Numbered from the stretch's first letter, positions 34,768 to 44,148 are shown. The stretch: DNA of 64,000 nucleotides from Pseudooceanicola marinus (GCF_002786295.1 NZ_PGTC01000013.1:69501-133500); one strand, 5' to 3'. Program-made: numbers and translations. The notes: generated from the letters alone by a model not told the origin.

Positions 34768-34796
34768 TTGACACCCCCGGACACACCCCATATATC
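34768..34796 (+). promoter_or_regulatory. Strong sigma-70-type promoter for tRNA-Leu
   Basis: TTGACA (34768-34773) and TATATC (34791-34796) are separated by exactly 17 bases and lie 17 bases before the tRNA. Confidence 0.8.
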
Positions 34797-34812
34797 GCCC
34801 CTCACGACACCG

Positions 34813-34899
34813 GCCCAGGTGGCGGAATTGGTAGACGCGCTAGCTTCAGGTGCTAGTGTCTGTATGGACGTGGAGGTTCGAGTCCTCTCCTGGGCACCA
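34813..34899 (+). tRNA. tRNA-Leu (anticodon CAG)
   Basis: An 87-base tRNA. The acceptor arms GCCCAGG and CCTGGGC pair fully, then the discriminator A and an encoded CCA. The anticodon stem CTAGC/GCTAG encloses loop TTCAGGT, giving anticodon CAG. A long variable arm and GGTTCGAGTCC T-loop fit the class II leucine tRNA. It reads CTG, the most used leucine codon in this GC-rich genome. Confidence 0.97.
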
Positions 34900-34905
34900 T
34901 TACTC

Positions 34906-34942
34906 AAAGCCCCGTGAAGCCCTTGGTTTCGCGGGGCTTTTT
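34906..34942 (+). terminator. Terminator after tRNA-Leu
   Basis: AAAGCCCCGTGAA pairs with TTTCGCGGGGCTTT (one wobble) around CCCTTGG and ends in a T run. Confidence 0.87.
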
Positions 34943-35023
34943 GTTGTCTACAGCGCCCGCGCACCAGCGAAAAAGGGCAGAGATACCCCCCTGCCCTTCG
35001 CCAGTTTTCCAAGGTGCTGACGC

Positions 35024-35779
35024 TCAGGCGATGCTCTTGTCCGACCCGTCCGCCACGCCGCGCGTCCAGTAGCCCGCGGCCTTCATCCGGGTCAGCGGGT
35101 GACCCCGTTCTTCCAGCACATTGCGCAGGGCACGGGCCACCGTCGCCTCGGCGGCGATCCAGGCATAAAGCCCCTCGGTCAGCTCGACCTCCGCCAGGGC
35201 GGGCAGAATCGGATCGACCAGATGCGCCTGGTCCTCGGGCCGGTGGATCCAGCGAATCTCCACCTCCGCCGCGCTGTCAAAGCTTTGTTCGTCCGCCGCG
35301 CCCGGCACTGCAATCAGCGCGGTAACCTTTTGGCCCGCCTCCAGCCCCTCGATCCGGCGCGCGATGGCCGGCAGGGCAGTCTCATCCCCGATCAGCAGCC
35401 ACTCCTGCGGGCCGCTGACCACCTGGCTGCCGCGCGGGCCGCCCACGGTCAGTTCGTCACCCGGCTGCGCCGCGATGGCCCAGGCGGTGGCGGGGCCGGC
35501 CTCGTGCACGGCGAAATCCAGCACCAGTCGCTGCGCGTCATTGTCGTAGCTGCGCGGAGTGTATTCCCGCATCACCGGCGCCTCCTCGCCCTCCGCGGGG
35601 AAGATCAGCTTCACGTGATCGTCCACGCCGGGCGAGGCGAAATCGGCCAGGTCCGCGCCGCCGAAGGTCAGGCGCAGCATGTGCGGGGTCAGTTCTTCCT
35701 TCTCCAGCAGCGTCAGCGGGCGCCGCTTCAGCTCATGCCGGATACGTTCGATGGTCACGGGGGTTTGCTCGTTCGCCAT
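35024..35779 (-). CDS. Siderophore-interacting FAD-binding protein (ViuB family)
   Basis: A 251-residue cytoplasmic flavin reductase that frees iron from ferric siderophores. The flavin-binding stretch REYTPRSYDND is the family's RxYTxR motif. The NAD(P)H-binding part includes LLIGDETALPAIARRIE, and the C-terminal GYWTRG is conserved. GAGAGGAC precedes the ATG. No siderophore synthesis or receptor genes are adjacent, so iron uptake partners lie elsewhere. Iron-dependent control is likely but no Fur or Irr box could be picked out with confidence. Confidence 0.9.
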   Translation of the reverse strand: MANEQTPVTIERIRHELKRRPLTLLEKEELTPHMLRLTFGGADLADFASPGVDDHVKLIFPAEGEEAPVMREYTPRSYDNDAQRLVLDFAVHEAGPATAWAIAAQPGDELTVGGPRGSQVVSGPQEWLLIGDETALPAIARRIEGLEAGQKVTALIAVPGAADEQSFDSAAEVEIRWIHRPEDQAHLVDPILPALAEVELTEGLYAWIAAEATVARALRNVLEERGHPLTRMKAAGYWTRGVADGSDKSIA

Positions 35780-35963
35780 CTCGGTCCTCTCGTGTCGTGA
35801 GTTCTCTCCCTCGGGACCTGCGTCCAGTGGCCGGACCTGTCGGGACCGGGTGCCGCGTCAGGCGGGGTCGCGCGCAGGGTCGCGCAAAACGCGGCCCGCC
35901 GCCATGGGGAATTGCGTGTGCCAGCCGCGCCTGCCCCCTGCGCAGGGGCAGAGCGGGCAGCAA

Positions 35964-35996
35964 AAAGCCCCCCGGCCCGTCAGGGCCGGAGGGCGA
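35964..35996 (-). terminator. Terminator after the taurine aminotransferase gene
   Basis: On the minus strand GCCCTCCGGCCC pairs with GGGCCGGGGGGC around TGAC and is followed by TTTTTG. Confidence 0.85.
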
Positions 35997-36021
35997 AGCA
36001 CAGGGCGCAGCCCCGGATGGA

Positions 36022-37389
36022 TCAGCCGAAGACGCGGGTCAGGGCCACGTCGATGGCGCCCACGATCTCGTCGATGTTGTCCTTCGTGGCGATCAGCGCG
36101 GGCGACAGGCAAAGCGTGTTGTTGAACCCGGGCAGCGAGCGGTTGGTGACCCCGATCATCACACCCTGGGCGCCGCATTCCGCCACGACCTTCTGGGCCA
36201 GCTTCTCGGCCACCGGCTCCTTCGTGCCGCGATCCGCGACCAGCTCGGTCCCCAGGAACAGGCCCTTGCCGCGCACGTCGCCGACGACGGCATGCTTGTC
36301 CTTCAGCTCTTCCAGCTTCTCCAGGCAGTAGTCGCCCATGGCCGTGGTGTTTTCCAGCAGGCCCTCACGCTCGATGATCGCCAGGTTTTCCAGCGCGGCA
36401 GCAGGGCCGGCGGTGCAGCCGCCGAAGGTGCTGATGTCGCGGAAGTAGTTCAGCGGATCCTCGGCATCGTCCTTGAACAGGTTGAACACCTCTTCGGTGG
36501 TTACGCAGCAGGCAATGGCGGCGTAGCCAGAGGCGACGCCCTTGGCCATGGTCACGAAGTCGGGCTTGATGCCGTAGTGCTGGTACCCGAACCAGGTGCC
36601 GGTCCGGCCGACACCGCAGACCACCTCGTCGATGTGCAGCAGCACGTCGTATTTCTTGCAGATCTCCTGCACCCGCTCCCAGTAGCCCTTGGGCGGAACG
36701 ATCACGCCGCCGCCGGCGGTCACGGGTTCCAGGCAGATGGCGCCGACGGTGTCGGGGCCTTCGCGCAGGATCACCTCCTCGATCGCGTCAGCCGCGCGCT
36801 CGCCGTAGTTCTCGACGTCCCACTGCTTGCGGTACTCCAGGCAATGCGGGACCTCGACGAAACCGGGCGTCAGGGGGCCGTACTGCATGTGGCGTTCCGG
36901 CTGGCCGCAGGCCGACAGGGCGGCGATGGTGGTGCCGTGGTAGTCGCGTTCGCGGAACAGGATCTTGGTCTTCTTGCCGCCATAACGCTTGTGCGCGATC
37001 TGGCGCACCATCTTGAAGGCCTTCTCGTTCGCTTCGGACCCAGAGTTGCAGTAGTAGACGCGGCTGAGGCCCGGCATCTTTTCGATCAGCTTTTCCGAGA
37101 ACAACGCGCCGGGGATCGAGCCCGCGGAACCGGCGAAATAGTTCAGCTTCACCAACTGTTCACGCACGGCATCGGCGATGGATTCGCGGCCATAGCCCAC
37201 GTTGACGGTCCAGACCCCGCCGGAGACGGCATCGAGGTAACGGGTGCCCTTGGCGTCCCAGACATGGATGCCCTTGCCCTCGACGATCACGCGCGGATCG
37301 GAGGTTTCAAAGGGTTTGTGCTGGGTCAGGTGGTGCCAGACATGGGCCTTGTCGGCGGCCACCACATCACTGATGTCGTTGTCGTACAT
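36022..37389 (-). CDS. tpa: Taurine-pyruvate aminotransferase
   Basis: A 455-residue class III PLP enzyme that moves the amino group of taurine to pyruvate, giving sulfoacetaldehyde and alanine. The opening NDISDVVAADKAHVWHHLTQHKP and the AVSGGVWTVNVGYGRESIAD stretch agree with Roseobacter Tpa. NSGSEANEKAFK binds PLP phosphate, DEV lies at 254-256 and the PLP lysine is Lys283 in MAKGVASGY. The start at 37389 has GGGAG nine bases before it. The usual next enzymes (xsc, pta) and the tauABC importer are not adjacent, so they must be elsewhere if taurine is the substrate. Confidence 0.9.
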   Translation of the reverse strand: MYDNDISDVVAADKAHVWHHLTQHKPFETSDPRVIVEGKGIHVWDAKGTRYLDAVSGGVWTVNVGYGRESIADAVREQLVKLNYFAGSAGSIPGALFSEKLIEKMPGLSRVYYCNSGSEANEKAFKMVRQIAHKRYGGKKTKILFRERDYHGTTIAALSACGQPERHMQYGPLTPGFVEVPHCLEYRKQWDVENYGERAADAIEEVILREGPDTVGAICLEPVTAGGGVIVPPKGYWERVQEICKKYDVLLHIDEVVCGVGRTGTWFGYQHYGIKPDFVTMAKGVASGYAAIACCVTTEEVFNLFKDDAEDPLNYFRDISTFGGCTAGPAAALENLAIIEREGLLENTTAMGDYCLEKLEELKDKHAVVGDVRGKGLFLGTELVADRGTKEPVAEKLAQKVVAECGAQGVMIGVTNRSLPGFNNTLCLSPALIATKDNIDEIVGAIDVALTRVFG

Positions 37390-37450
37390 GAATATAACTC
37401 CCGGTTGGGTCCTTACCGTCACAAAGCCGCGTGCCGCGCGCTCGCGACAG

Positions 37451-37491
37451 GTCCAGCCGACACGAATACATGGGTCCACGGACTTGTCCAC
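37451..37491 (-). promoter_or_regulatory. Candidate TauR operator: repeated TGGAC boxes
   Basis: On the minus strand CTGGAC (37456-37451), GTGGAC (37479-37474) and GTGGAC (37491-37486) stand in the same orientation in the tpa-tauR gap, 62 to 102 bases before the tpa start. From memory, CTGGAC-type direct repeats are reported for TauR of Rhodobacter capsulatus. Confidence 0.5.
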
Positions 37492-37598
37492 GCCCGGATC
37501 TTGGGCGAAACCGTTGGCAGGCGAACTTCCCCGCGCGAAACGTCATGTATCATGTCCCTCCGCACCGGCTATGATCCGGCGAGATAGGACCAACACCC

Positions 37599-39032
37599 AT
37601 GCTAACCATCATCACCCGGGAAAGCGAAGAGCCGATCCAGTCGCAGCTGAGGCGCCGGATCGTCGAGTCGATCCACTCAGGGCAGATGCAGCTGGGACAG
37701 AAGATGCCCCCCTCGCGGCAGCTGGCCGGTCAGCTTGGCATCGCGCGCAACACGGTCACGGCGGTCTACGAGGAGCTGGTGGCGCGCGGCTACCTCGATT
37801 CCGTGCCGCGGCGCGGGGTCTTCGTCGCCCGCGACCTGCCGCCCGAACCGGCGAACCAGCCCGAGCCCGCCCCCGGCACCGGCCCGGATTGGGAGGCGCG
37901 GCTGAAACAGCGCCCCTCGCGGCTGCGCCATATCATCAAGCCCTCGAACTGGCAGGACTACGCCTTTCCCTTCGTCTACGGGCAGGTCGATCCCTCGCTC
38001 TTTCCGATCAACACCTGGCGCACCTGTTCCCGCGACGCGCTTGGCCGGTCGGCCATCGACTGGTGGACCGCCGACCGCGCGGTGGAGGATGATCCGCTGC
38101 TGGTCGAGCAGATCCGCACCCAGATCCTGCCGCAGAGAGGCATCTACGCGAAGCCCGAGGAGATCCTGATCACCCTGGGCACGCAGGAAGGGCTGTATCT
38201 GCTGGCCCGCCTGCTCGCACGCCCCGGCACCCGCGTGGGCTGTGAAATGCCGGGCTATCCCGACAGCCGCAACATCATGGCCGCCGAAGGCGCTGACATC
38301 ACCGACCTGCCCATCGACGGCGAGGGCGCTCGCCTGCCCGACACCCCGCTGGACCTGGCGGTACTGACGCCGGCGCATCATTGCCCGACGATGGTGCCCA
38401 TGTCCCCCGAACGCCGCCTGGCGACCCTGGCGCGGGCACGCCGCGATGGCACCGTGCTGATCGAGGATGACTACGAGGGCGAAACGGCCAGCGCCGGCGA
38501 CCAGACCACGCTGAAAAGCCTCGATAACTCCGGCCATGTCGCCTACCTGGGCACGCTGTCCAAGGTGCTGGCGCCCGGCGTGCGCCTGGGGTTCATGGTG
38601 GCCGCCCCCGCCCTGGTGGAGGAGGCCCGCTGGCTGCGCCGGCTGATCCACCGCTCGGCCCCGCTGAACAACCAGCGCACCGCCGGGATCTTCCTGGCCG
38701 AAGGGCACTACCTGGCCCTGCAACGCTCCCTGCGGGCCGCGCTGGACCATCGCCACACCAAGGTGGTCGAGGGCTGCGACCGCTACCTGCCCAATTTCCG
38801 CCGCGCGGGCACCCACGGCGGGTCCTCTGTCTGGCTGGAATGCCCGCCCGGTGTCGACGCCCGGGCCCTGTTCACCGCCGCCTGTGCGCGCGGGGTGCTG
38901 TTCGAATCCGGCGACCCCTTCGTGCCCGAGGACCAGGCGGGTCGCTTCCTGCGACTCGGCATCTCCTACATCGACGAGCGCAAGATCGATGCAGGGCTCG
39001 CCGAGTTGGGCCGCGCCGTGCGCGATCTGTGA
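37599..39032 (+). CDS. tauR: MocR-family regulator (GntR HTH plus aminotransferase domain), TauR-like
   Basis: A 477-residue regulator. The GntR winged-helix domain (1-75) contains RRRIVESIHSG, PPSRQLAGQLGIARNTVTAVYEELVARGYL and RRGVFV. The fold-type I aminotransferase-like domain (about 110-477) has GTQEGLYLLARLL, IEDDYEGE and the PLP lysine in LGTLSKVLAPGVRLG. Its divergence from tpa matches TauR, the taurine-responsive activator of Rhodobacter. The PLP site is intact, so PLP is probably part of effector sensing. TAGGA lies about ten bases before the ATG. Confidence 0.87.
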   Translation: MLTIITRESEEPIQSQLRRRIVESIHSGQMQLGQKMPPSRQLAGQLGIARNTVTAVYEELVARGYLDSVPRRGVFVARDLPPEPANQPEPAPGTGPDWEARLKQRPSRLRHIIKPSNWQDYAFPFVYGQVDPSLFPINTWRTCSRDALGRSAIDWWTADRAVEDDPLLVEQIRTQILPQRGIYAKPEEILITLGTQEGLYLLARLLARPGTRVGCEMPGYPDSRNIMAAEGADITDLPIDGEGARLPDTPLDLAVLTPAHHCPTMVPMSPERRLATLARARRDGTVLIEDDYEGETASAGDQTTLKSLDNSGHVAYLGTLSKVLAPGVRLGFMVAAPALVEEARWLRRLIHRSAPLNNQRTAGIFLAEGHYLALQRSLRAALDHRHTKVVEGCDRYLPNFRRAGTHGGSSVWLECPPGVDARALFTAACARGVLFESGDPFVPEDQAGRFLRLGISYIDERKIDAGLAELGRAVRDL

Positions 39033-39158
39033 TCCGCACACACCCCTGACATGAAACGGATTTGCGCTGGCCCAACCCATGGGACCGGGCTGGCCCTGTC
39101 TGGCGCAGCCTCCCCTGCCTAGGTTGCAGAAAAAATCGACCAACAGGACTCTCTCCCC

Positions 39159-40880
39159 ATGACCTCCTCCCCAGCGACATCCTCCGCCGTGACCATCTTC
39201 AAGGCGGCCCGCATCCGCACCATGAACCCCAACCGGGCGCTGGCCACCCATGTGGCCGTGCGCGACGGCCGCATCCTGGCCGTGGGCGATGCCACCGATT
39301 GCGCCGCCTGGCAGGCGACCTGGGACTGCACCCTGGATGAGCGTTTCGCCCAGCGCACCCTGATGCCCGGCTTCGTCGAGGCCCATGGCCACACCATGGA
39401 AGGCTCTCTTTGGAACAACCTGTTCCTCGGCTACTTCGAGCGCACAGCGCCCAATGGCCATGTCGAGGGCGGGCTGAAAAGCATCGAGGCCGTGGTCGAG
39501 AAGCTGAAGGAAGAGGAGGCGAAGCTGACCGATCCCGACCAGGCGCTGGTCGCCTGGGGGTTCGACCCGATCTACTACAGCGAGCGGATGACCCGCAGAC
39601 ACCTGGATGCCGTTTCGGCCACCCGTCCGATCGTCATCATGCATGCCTCGCTGCACCTGCTGAACGTCAACACGCCGGTCATGGAACGCGGCAACATGCT
39701 GGGCCAGAGCAACGTCGAGGGCATCCTGCGCGACGCCGAGGGCGTGGAGACGGGTGAGCTGCAGGAAATGGCGGCGATGAACATGGCCGCCCGCGTGGTG
39801 GGCGAGGCGATGGCGGTGCGCGATGTCGATGCCGACACCCTGCGCACCTATGGTCGCGCCGCCGTCAACGCCGGCGTCACCACCACCACCGACCTGCACC
39901 AGCGCCTGAACGACGACTCGCTGGCCGCCTTCCTGTCGGTCACCAGGGAGGCGGATTTCCCCATCCGCATCGTGCCCGCCCTGGGCGCCATCCAGTGGGC
40001 GCTGGACGAGGGCATCGCCCGCGCGCGGGAGCTGAAGACGCAGGGCAATGACCGGCTCTACATGGGGCTGGTGAAGATCATGACCGACGGCTCGATCCAG
40101 GGCTTCACCGGACGACTGAAATGGCCGGGCTATCACAACGGGGCGCCGAACGGGCTATGGAACGTGCCGCCGGCGCAGCTGAAGGCGATGATCCTGGCCT
40201 ACCACGAGGCCGGCATGCAGATGCATTGCCACGTCAACGGCGACCAGGCGTCCGAGTTCGTGATCGACGTGATGGAAGAGGCGCTGACCAAGGCCCCGCG
40301 CCCGGACCACCGCCACGTGCTGCAGCACTGCCAGATGGCGGACCGGGCGCAGTTCCGGCGGATGAAGGCGCTTGGCCTCTCGGCCAACCTCTTTGCCAAC
40401 CACATCTTCTACTGGGGCGAACAGCACTATGCGCTCACCATGGGACCCGACAAGGCGCGGCGCATGGATGCCTGCGGCACGGCCCTGGCTGAAGGGGTGC
40501 AGTTCTCGGTCCATTGCGACGTGCCAGTGACGCCGCTGAACCCGCTGTTTACCGCCTGGTGCGCCGTCAACCGGCTGACCAGTGAGGGCCGCATCATGGG
40601 GCCGGAGGAATGCCTGCCCGTCGAGGAGGCGTTGAAGGCGATCACCATCGGCGCCGCCTACCAGCTGAAGCTCGACCACCTCGTGGGCTCGATCGAGGTC
40701 GGCAAGTTCGCCGATTTCGCCGTGCTGGACAGCGACCCCGCCGAGGTGGAGCCGATGAAACTGCGCGAGGTGCGTGTTCTGGGCACCATCAGCGCGGGCC
40801 AGTGGTACCAAAGCGCGATCCCCCTGGATCAGGCGCCGGTGCCTGATGTCACGATCCCCGACGCGCCGGTGCCCGCATGA
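39159..40880 (+). CDS. Metal-dependent amidohydrolase, YtcJ-like (Amidohydro_3)
   Basis: A 573-residue amidohydrolase-superfamily enzyme. Metal ligands begin with the HGH pair His76/His78 in GFVEAHGHT. Further candidate ligands are in DLHQRL, MHCHVNGD, RHVLQHCQ and HCDVPVTP, and KIMTDGSIQG matches the YtcJ lysine region. The C-terminal EVGKFADFAVLDSDP is typical of the composite beta domain. It probably cleaves an amide or related bond in the cytoplasm; the substrate is unknown. It is the first gene of a nine-gene unit, and its stop overlaps the next start (ATGA). Confidence 0.85.
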   Translation: MTSSPATSSAVTIFKAARIRTMNPNRALATHVAVRDGRILAVGDATDCAAWQATWDCTLDERFAQRTLMPGFVEAHGHTMEGSLWNNLFLGYFERTAPNGHVEGGLKSIEAVVEKLKEEEAKLTDPDQALVAWGFDPIYYSERMTRRHLDAVSATRPIVIMHASLHLLNVNTPVMERGNMLGQSNVEGILRDAEGVETGELQEMAAMNMAARVVGEAMAVRDVDADTLRTYGRAAVNAGVTTTTDLHQRLNDDSLAAFLSVTREADFPIRIVPALGAIQWALDEGIARARELKTQGNDRLYMGLVKIMTDGSIQGFTGRLKWPGYHNGAPNGLWNVPPAQLKAMILAYHEAGMQMHCHVNGDQASEFVIDVMEEALTKAPRPDHRHVLQHCQMADRAQFRRMKALGLSANLFANHIFYWGEQHYALTMGPDKARRMDACGTALAEGVQFSVHCDVPVTPLNPLFTAWCAVNRLTSEGRIMGPEECLPVEEALKAITIGAAYQLKLDHLVGSIEVGKFADFAVLDSDPAEVEPMKLREVRVLGTISAGQWYQSAIPLDQAPVPDVTIPDAPVPA

Positions 40881-41815
40881 CGCCACCCCTGAACGTCGCC
40901 GCCCGGCCCGCGCCCGGCCTGATCCCGGTCACCGTGATCGGCGGCTTCCTCGGCTCCGGCAAGACCACGCTGGTCAACCGGATCCTGGCGGCCGCCACCA
41001 CCCGCATCGCCGTGCTGGTCAACGATTTCGGCGACATCAACGTGGATGCCGCGCTGATCCGCTCGGACGACGGGCTGACACTGGAGCTGTCGGGCGGCTG
41101 CATCTGCTGTTCGATGGCCGAGGGCATCGGACCCGCCCTGGTCGCGGCGATGGAAAAGGGCCCCGACGAGATCCTGATCGAGGCCTCGGGCGTGGGCGAA
41201 CCGCGCCGCGTGGCCGAATTCGCCCTGCTGGAACGCGGGCTGAAACTGGACATGGTGGTGACCATGGCCAACGCGGTGGAGCTGGCGGCGCAGCTTGATG
41301 ACCCTCTGATCGGCGACACCGTGGCGCGCCAGTTCGACGGCGCCGACCTGGTGGTGCTGAACCACGTGGATGCCGCCGGTGACGCCCGCCTGGCCGAGGC
41401 CCGCGCCGCCCTGCGCCGCCTTGCCCCGGGCAAGACCGTGGCCGAAACCACCCGCGCCGCCCTGCCGATGGAGCTGCTGGCCGGTTCCACCCTGTCGCTG
41501 CTGTCGGCCCCGCAGGGCGATCCGATGGCCCATGATCATGTCTTTCACCGTTACCGGGTCGACACCGCCCCCCTGCCCCGCCCCGCGCTGGAGGCCGCGC
41601 TGGACGCCCTGCCCGCAGATCTGCTGCGGCTGAAAGGCTGGGTGGACATCACCGGCGAAGGCCCCGCCCTGCTGCAATGGGTCGCCGGCCGATGGGAGCT
41701 GATCCCCGGTTCAGATGCACAGGAATCAGGCACGCACCTGGTCGGCATCGGCACCCAGCCCGATCTGGACCTGACCGGACTTCTCTCTGGCAAGCCGCTG
41801 AAAACAGGACAATAA
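40877..41815 (+). CDS. COG0523 GTPase (CobW/nickel-zinc metallochaperone family)
   Basis: A 312-residue GTPase. Walker A is GGFLGSGKT (22-30), the metal-binding CxCC motif is GGCICCS (75-78 in CICC), and the guanine-recognition loop reads LNHVD instead of NKxD. EASGVGEP follows. A C-terminal CobW_C-type domain is present (LLRLKGWVDI). These proteins load metal, often zinc, into client enzymes. The four-base overlap with the amidohydrolase makes that enzyme the obvious client (inference). Confidence 0.87.
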   Translation: MTPPLNVAARPAPGLIPVTVIGGFLGSGKTTLVNRILAAATTRIAVLVNDFGDINVDAALIRSDDGLTLELSGGCICCSMAEGIGPALVAAMEKGPDEILIEASGVGEPRRVAEFALLERGLKLDMVVTMANAVELAAQLDDPLIGDTVARQFDGADLVVLNHVDAAGDARLAEARAALRRLAPGKTVAETTRAALPMELLAGSTLSLLSAPQGDPMAHDHVFHRYRVDTAPLPRPALEAALDALPADLLRLKGWVDITGEGPALLQWVAGRWELIPGSDAQESGTHLVGIGTQPDLDLTGLLSGKPLKTGQ

Positions 41816-41929
41816 CTCCCCGGATTGCGCCTCTGGCCCCATCCGGTTTTCATTTTCGCCCCGCGTGGCCCCATGCAATGCCGCCCTCTGGCCCAAGCCG
41901 GGGGCAGATGACCCAAGGACAACGAAAGA

Positions 41930-43420
41930 ATGACCGATACACCCCTTCTGCCCCAGGATCCCGAGGCGCTGATCGCCTCCTACGCCGGTGTGAACCTGGT
42001 GGGCGGCGAGAAACGCGCCACCGCCGCCACCCTGGCGGTGCTGAACCCCGCCACCGGGGCCGAGATCGGCCAGGCCGCCGCGTCCTCGGCCGAGGAAACC
42101 GCCGCCGCCGTCGAGGTGGCCGCCGCGGCCTTCCCCGCCTGGACCCAGGTGCCGGCGCGTGAGCGGGGCAAGCTGGTCGGCGCCGCCGCCCGCGCCATGA
42201 CGGCAGAGGCCGAGGTGATCGCCCAGGCCCTGGCCCGAGAAACCGGCAAGGCCATCCGCACCGAATGCCGGGGCGAGGTGAAGACCGCCATCGACATCCT
42301 GGAGTTCTACTCCGGCCTGGGCTCCGAGCTGAAGGGCGAGACGGTGCCCTTCCACCCCCGGTCCCTGACCATGACCACCCGCGAACCGCTGGGTGTCGTG
42401 GGCGCGATCCTGCCCTGGAACGTGCCGCTGGTCCTGATGATGCTGAAGATCGCGCCCGCCCTGGTCGCCGGGAACACCGTGGTGGTGAAAGCCTCGGAAG
42501 AGGCACCCTATGCCACCTATGCGATGATCGAGATCCTCTCGCGCCACCTGCCCGCAGGCGTGGTCAACGTCATCAACGGCACCGGCCCGGCCTGTGGCGC
42601 GCCGCTCTGCGCACACCCCAAGGTCGCCAAGATCACCTTCACCGGCTCCGAGGCCGTGGGCCAGACCGTTTACGAGGCCGCCGCGAAGAAGATCATCCCC
42701 GTGTCGCTGGAACTGGGTGGCAAGTCCCCGATGATCATCTGCGAGGATGCAGACCTCGACAAAACCGTTGCGGGCGCCATCTCCGGCATGCGCTTCACCC
42801 GGCAGGGGCAAAGCTGCACCGCCGCCAGCCGCATCTACGTCCATGCCTCCCTGATGGACGCCTTCATGGAGAAACTAACCGCCGAGCTGGACAAGCTGGT
42901 GATCGGTGACCCGATGGACGAGGCAACGGACGTAGGCACCATCATCAACGCCAAGCAGGCGAAGGTCATCACCGACTACGTGGCGCAGGCCGAAGCGACC
43001 CCGGGCGCGAAGGTCATCCGTTGCGGCACCGCGCCCGAGGGCGCGGACCTGGCGCCGGAGCTCTTCATGCAGCCGACCCTGTTGCTGGACCTGCCCGAGG
43101 ATCATCCCTGCGTGATGAACGAGATCTTCGGCCCCGTCGCCTTCATCGCCGCCTGGGACGACTACGAGGACGTGATCGCCAAGGCCAACGCCACCCACTA
43201 CGGGCTGGCGGCCTCGGTCTGGACAAAATCCCTGTCGGTGGCGCTGGACAGCACGGCGCGGCTGAACGCGGGCTATGTGCAGGTGAACCAGAACCTGACC
43301 ATCCAGCCCAACGTCTCCTACGGCGGTTTCGGGCGGTCGGGCCTGGGCAAGGAAGCCTCTCTGGAGGCGATGCTGGCGCATTTCACCCGGTCGAAAACCA
43401 TCGTGATGAACTTCGACTGA
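41930..43420 (+). CDS. NAD(P)-dependent aldehyde dehydrogenase
   Basis: A 496-residue aldehyde dehydrogenase. Asn164 in LPWNVPL, the general base Glu261 in LELGGKSP and the nucleophile Cys296 in GQSCTAASR are all present. NEIFGPVAF and YGGFGRSGLGKE are standard C-terminal motifs. It oxidises an aldehyde to the carboxylic acid; the particular aldehyde is unknown but may be a product of the amidohydrolase pathway. It ends in TGATG with the next gene, so both are coupled. AAGGA lies about eleven bases before the start. Confidence 0.92.
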   Translation: MTDTPLLPQDPEALIASYAGVNLVGGEKRATAATLAVLNPATGAEIGQAAASSAEETAAAVEVAAAAFPAWTQVPARERGKLVGAAARAMTAEAEVIAQALARETGKAIRTECRGEVKTAIDILEFYSGLGSELKGETVPFHPRSLTMTTREPLGVVGAILPWNVPLVLMMLKIAPALVAGNTVVVKASEEAPYATYAMIEILSRHLPAGVVNVINGTGPACGAPLCAHPKVAKITFTGSEAVGQTVYEAAAKKIIPVSLELGGKSPMIICEDADLDKTVAGAISGMRFTRQGQSCTAASRIYVHASLMDAFMEKLTAELDKLVIGDPMDEATDVGTIINAKQAKVITDYVAQAEATPGAKVIRCGTAPEGADLAPELFMQPTLLLDLPEDHPCVMNEIFGPVAFIAAWDDYEDVIAKANATHYGLAASVWTKSLSVALDSTARLNAGYVQVNQNLTIQPNVSYGGFGRSGLGKEASLEAMLAHFTRSKTIVMNFD

Positions 43421-44148
43421 TGGAGGTCTACGCCCTCATATGCGCGACGACCTTCGCCGCCGCGGTCCTGAGGGGGCTGACGGGCTTCGGCTTCGCGCTG
43501 GCCGCCGTGCCGGCGCTGAGCCTCTTCCTGCCGCCCGCCCGCGCGGTGACCATCGCGATCCTGCTGCAATGCATGGTGGGGCTGCGCGACATCCTCAGCA
43601 CACGGGGGCTGGTGATGTACCGCACGCTTGGGATCATGGCGATCGGCGCAGTGGTCGGCACGCCCCTCGGCCTCTGGGGGCTGACGCAGCTGTCGCCGGA
43701 CGTGATGCGCGTGGTGCTGGCGGTGATCGTGGCCATCGGCCTGGCCGCCCTGCTGCTGAAGATCCGCCTGCCCAGCGGGCCCGGCCCGGCCATCGGTGCA
43801 GGCCTGACCGCCGGCGTCTTCTCGGGCCTCGCCGCCATGCCCGGGCCGCCCGCCATCGCCTATTTCCTTGGCACCGACACGCCCGCGAAGAACACCCGCG
43901 CCTCGGCCATGGTATTCTTCTTCCTGACCTCCCTGATGGCCCTTCCGGGGCTGTGGCTTGCGCAGAATATCGACGTGCAGGTCTTCACCCAGGCCCTGAT
44001 CGCCCTGCCCGCCCTGCTGGTCGGCACCTGGGCGGGGGGCCGTGCCTTCGCCCGGCTGGGCGAGGGCGGATACCGGCTGGCCGCCATCGGCCTGCTGGGT
44101 ATCACCGCCGCCGTGACCGCCCTGCGCGGGATCGGGGGTCTTCTCTAA
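43420..44148 (+). CDS. TSUP/TauE-SafE family membrane transporter
   Basis: A 242-residue inner-membrane protein with about seven or eight hydrophobic segments. GLTGFGFALAAVPALSLFL and the second-half GLTAGVFSGLAAMPGPPAIAYFLG form the two TSUP repeats. Members export or import organosulfur and other anions such as sulfite or sulfoacetate. Its ATG overlaps the ALDH stop, so it belongs to the catabolic unit. An anion exported during breakdown is the simplest reading (inference). Confidence 0.86.
   Translation: MEVYALICATTFAAAVLRGLTGFGFALAAVPALSLFLPPARAVTIAILLQCMVGLRDILSTRGLVMYRTLGIMAIGAVVGTPLGLWGLTQLSPDVMRVVLAVIVAIGLAALLLKIRLPSGPGPAIGAGLTAGVFSGLAAMPGPPAIAYFLGTDTPAKNTRASAMVFFFLTSLMALPGLWLAQNIDVQVFTQALIALPALLVGTWAGGRAFARLGEGGYRLAAIGLLGITAAVTALRGIGGLL

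Noticed and set aside
34813-34942. tRNA-Leu as an integration site for a mobile element
   Set aside because: The tRNA is followed by its terminator and housekeeping-type genes; no integrase or repeated tRNA 3' end was seen.
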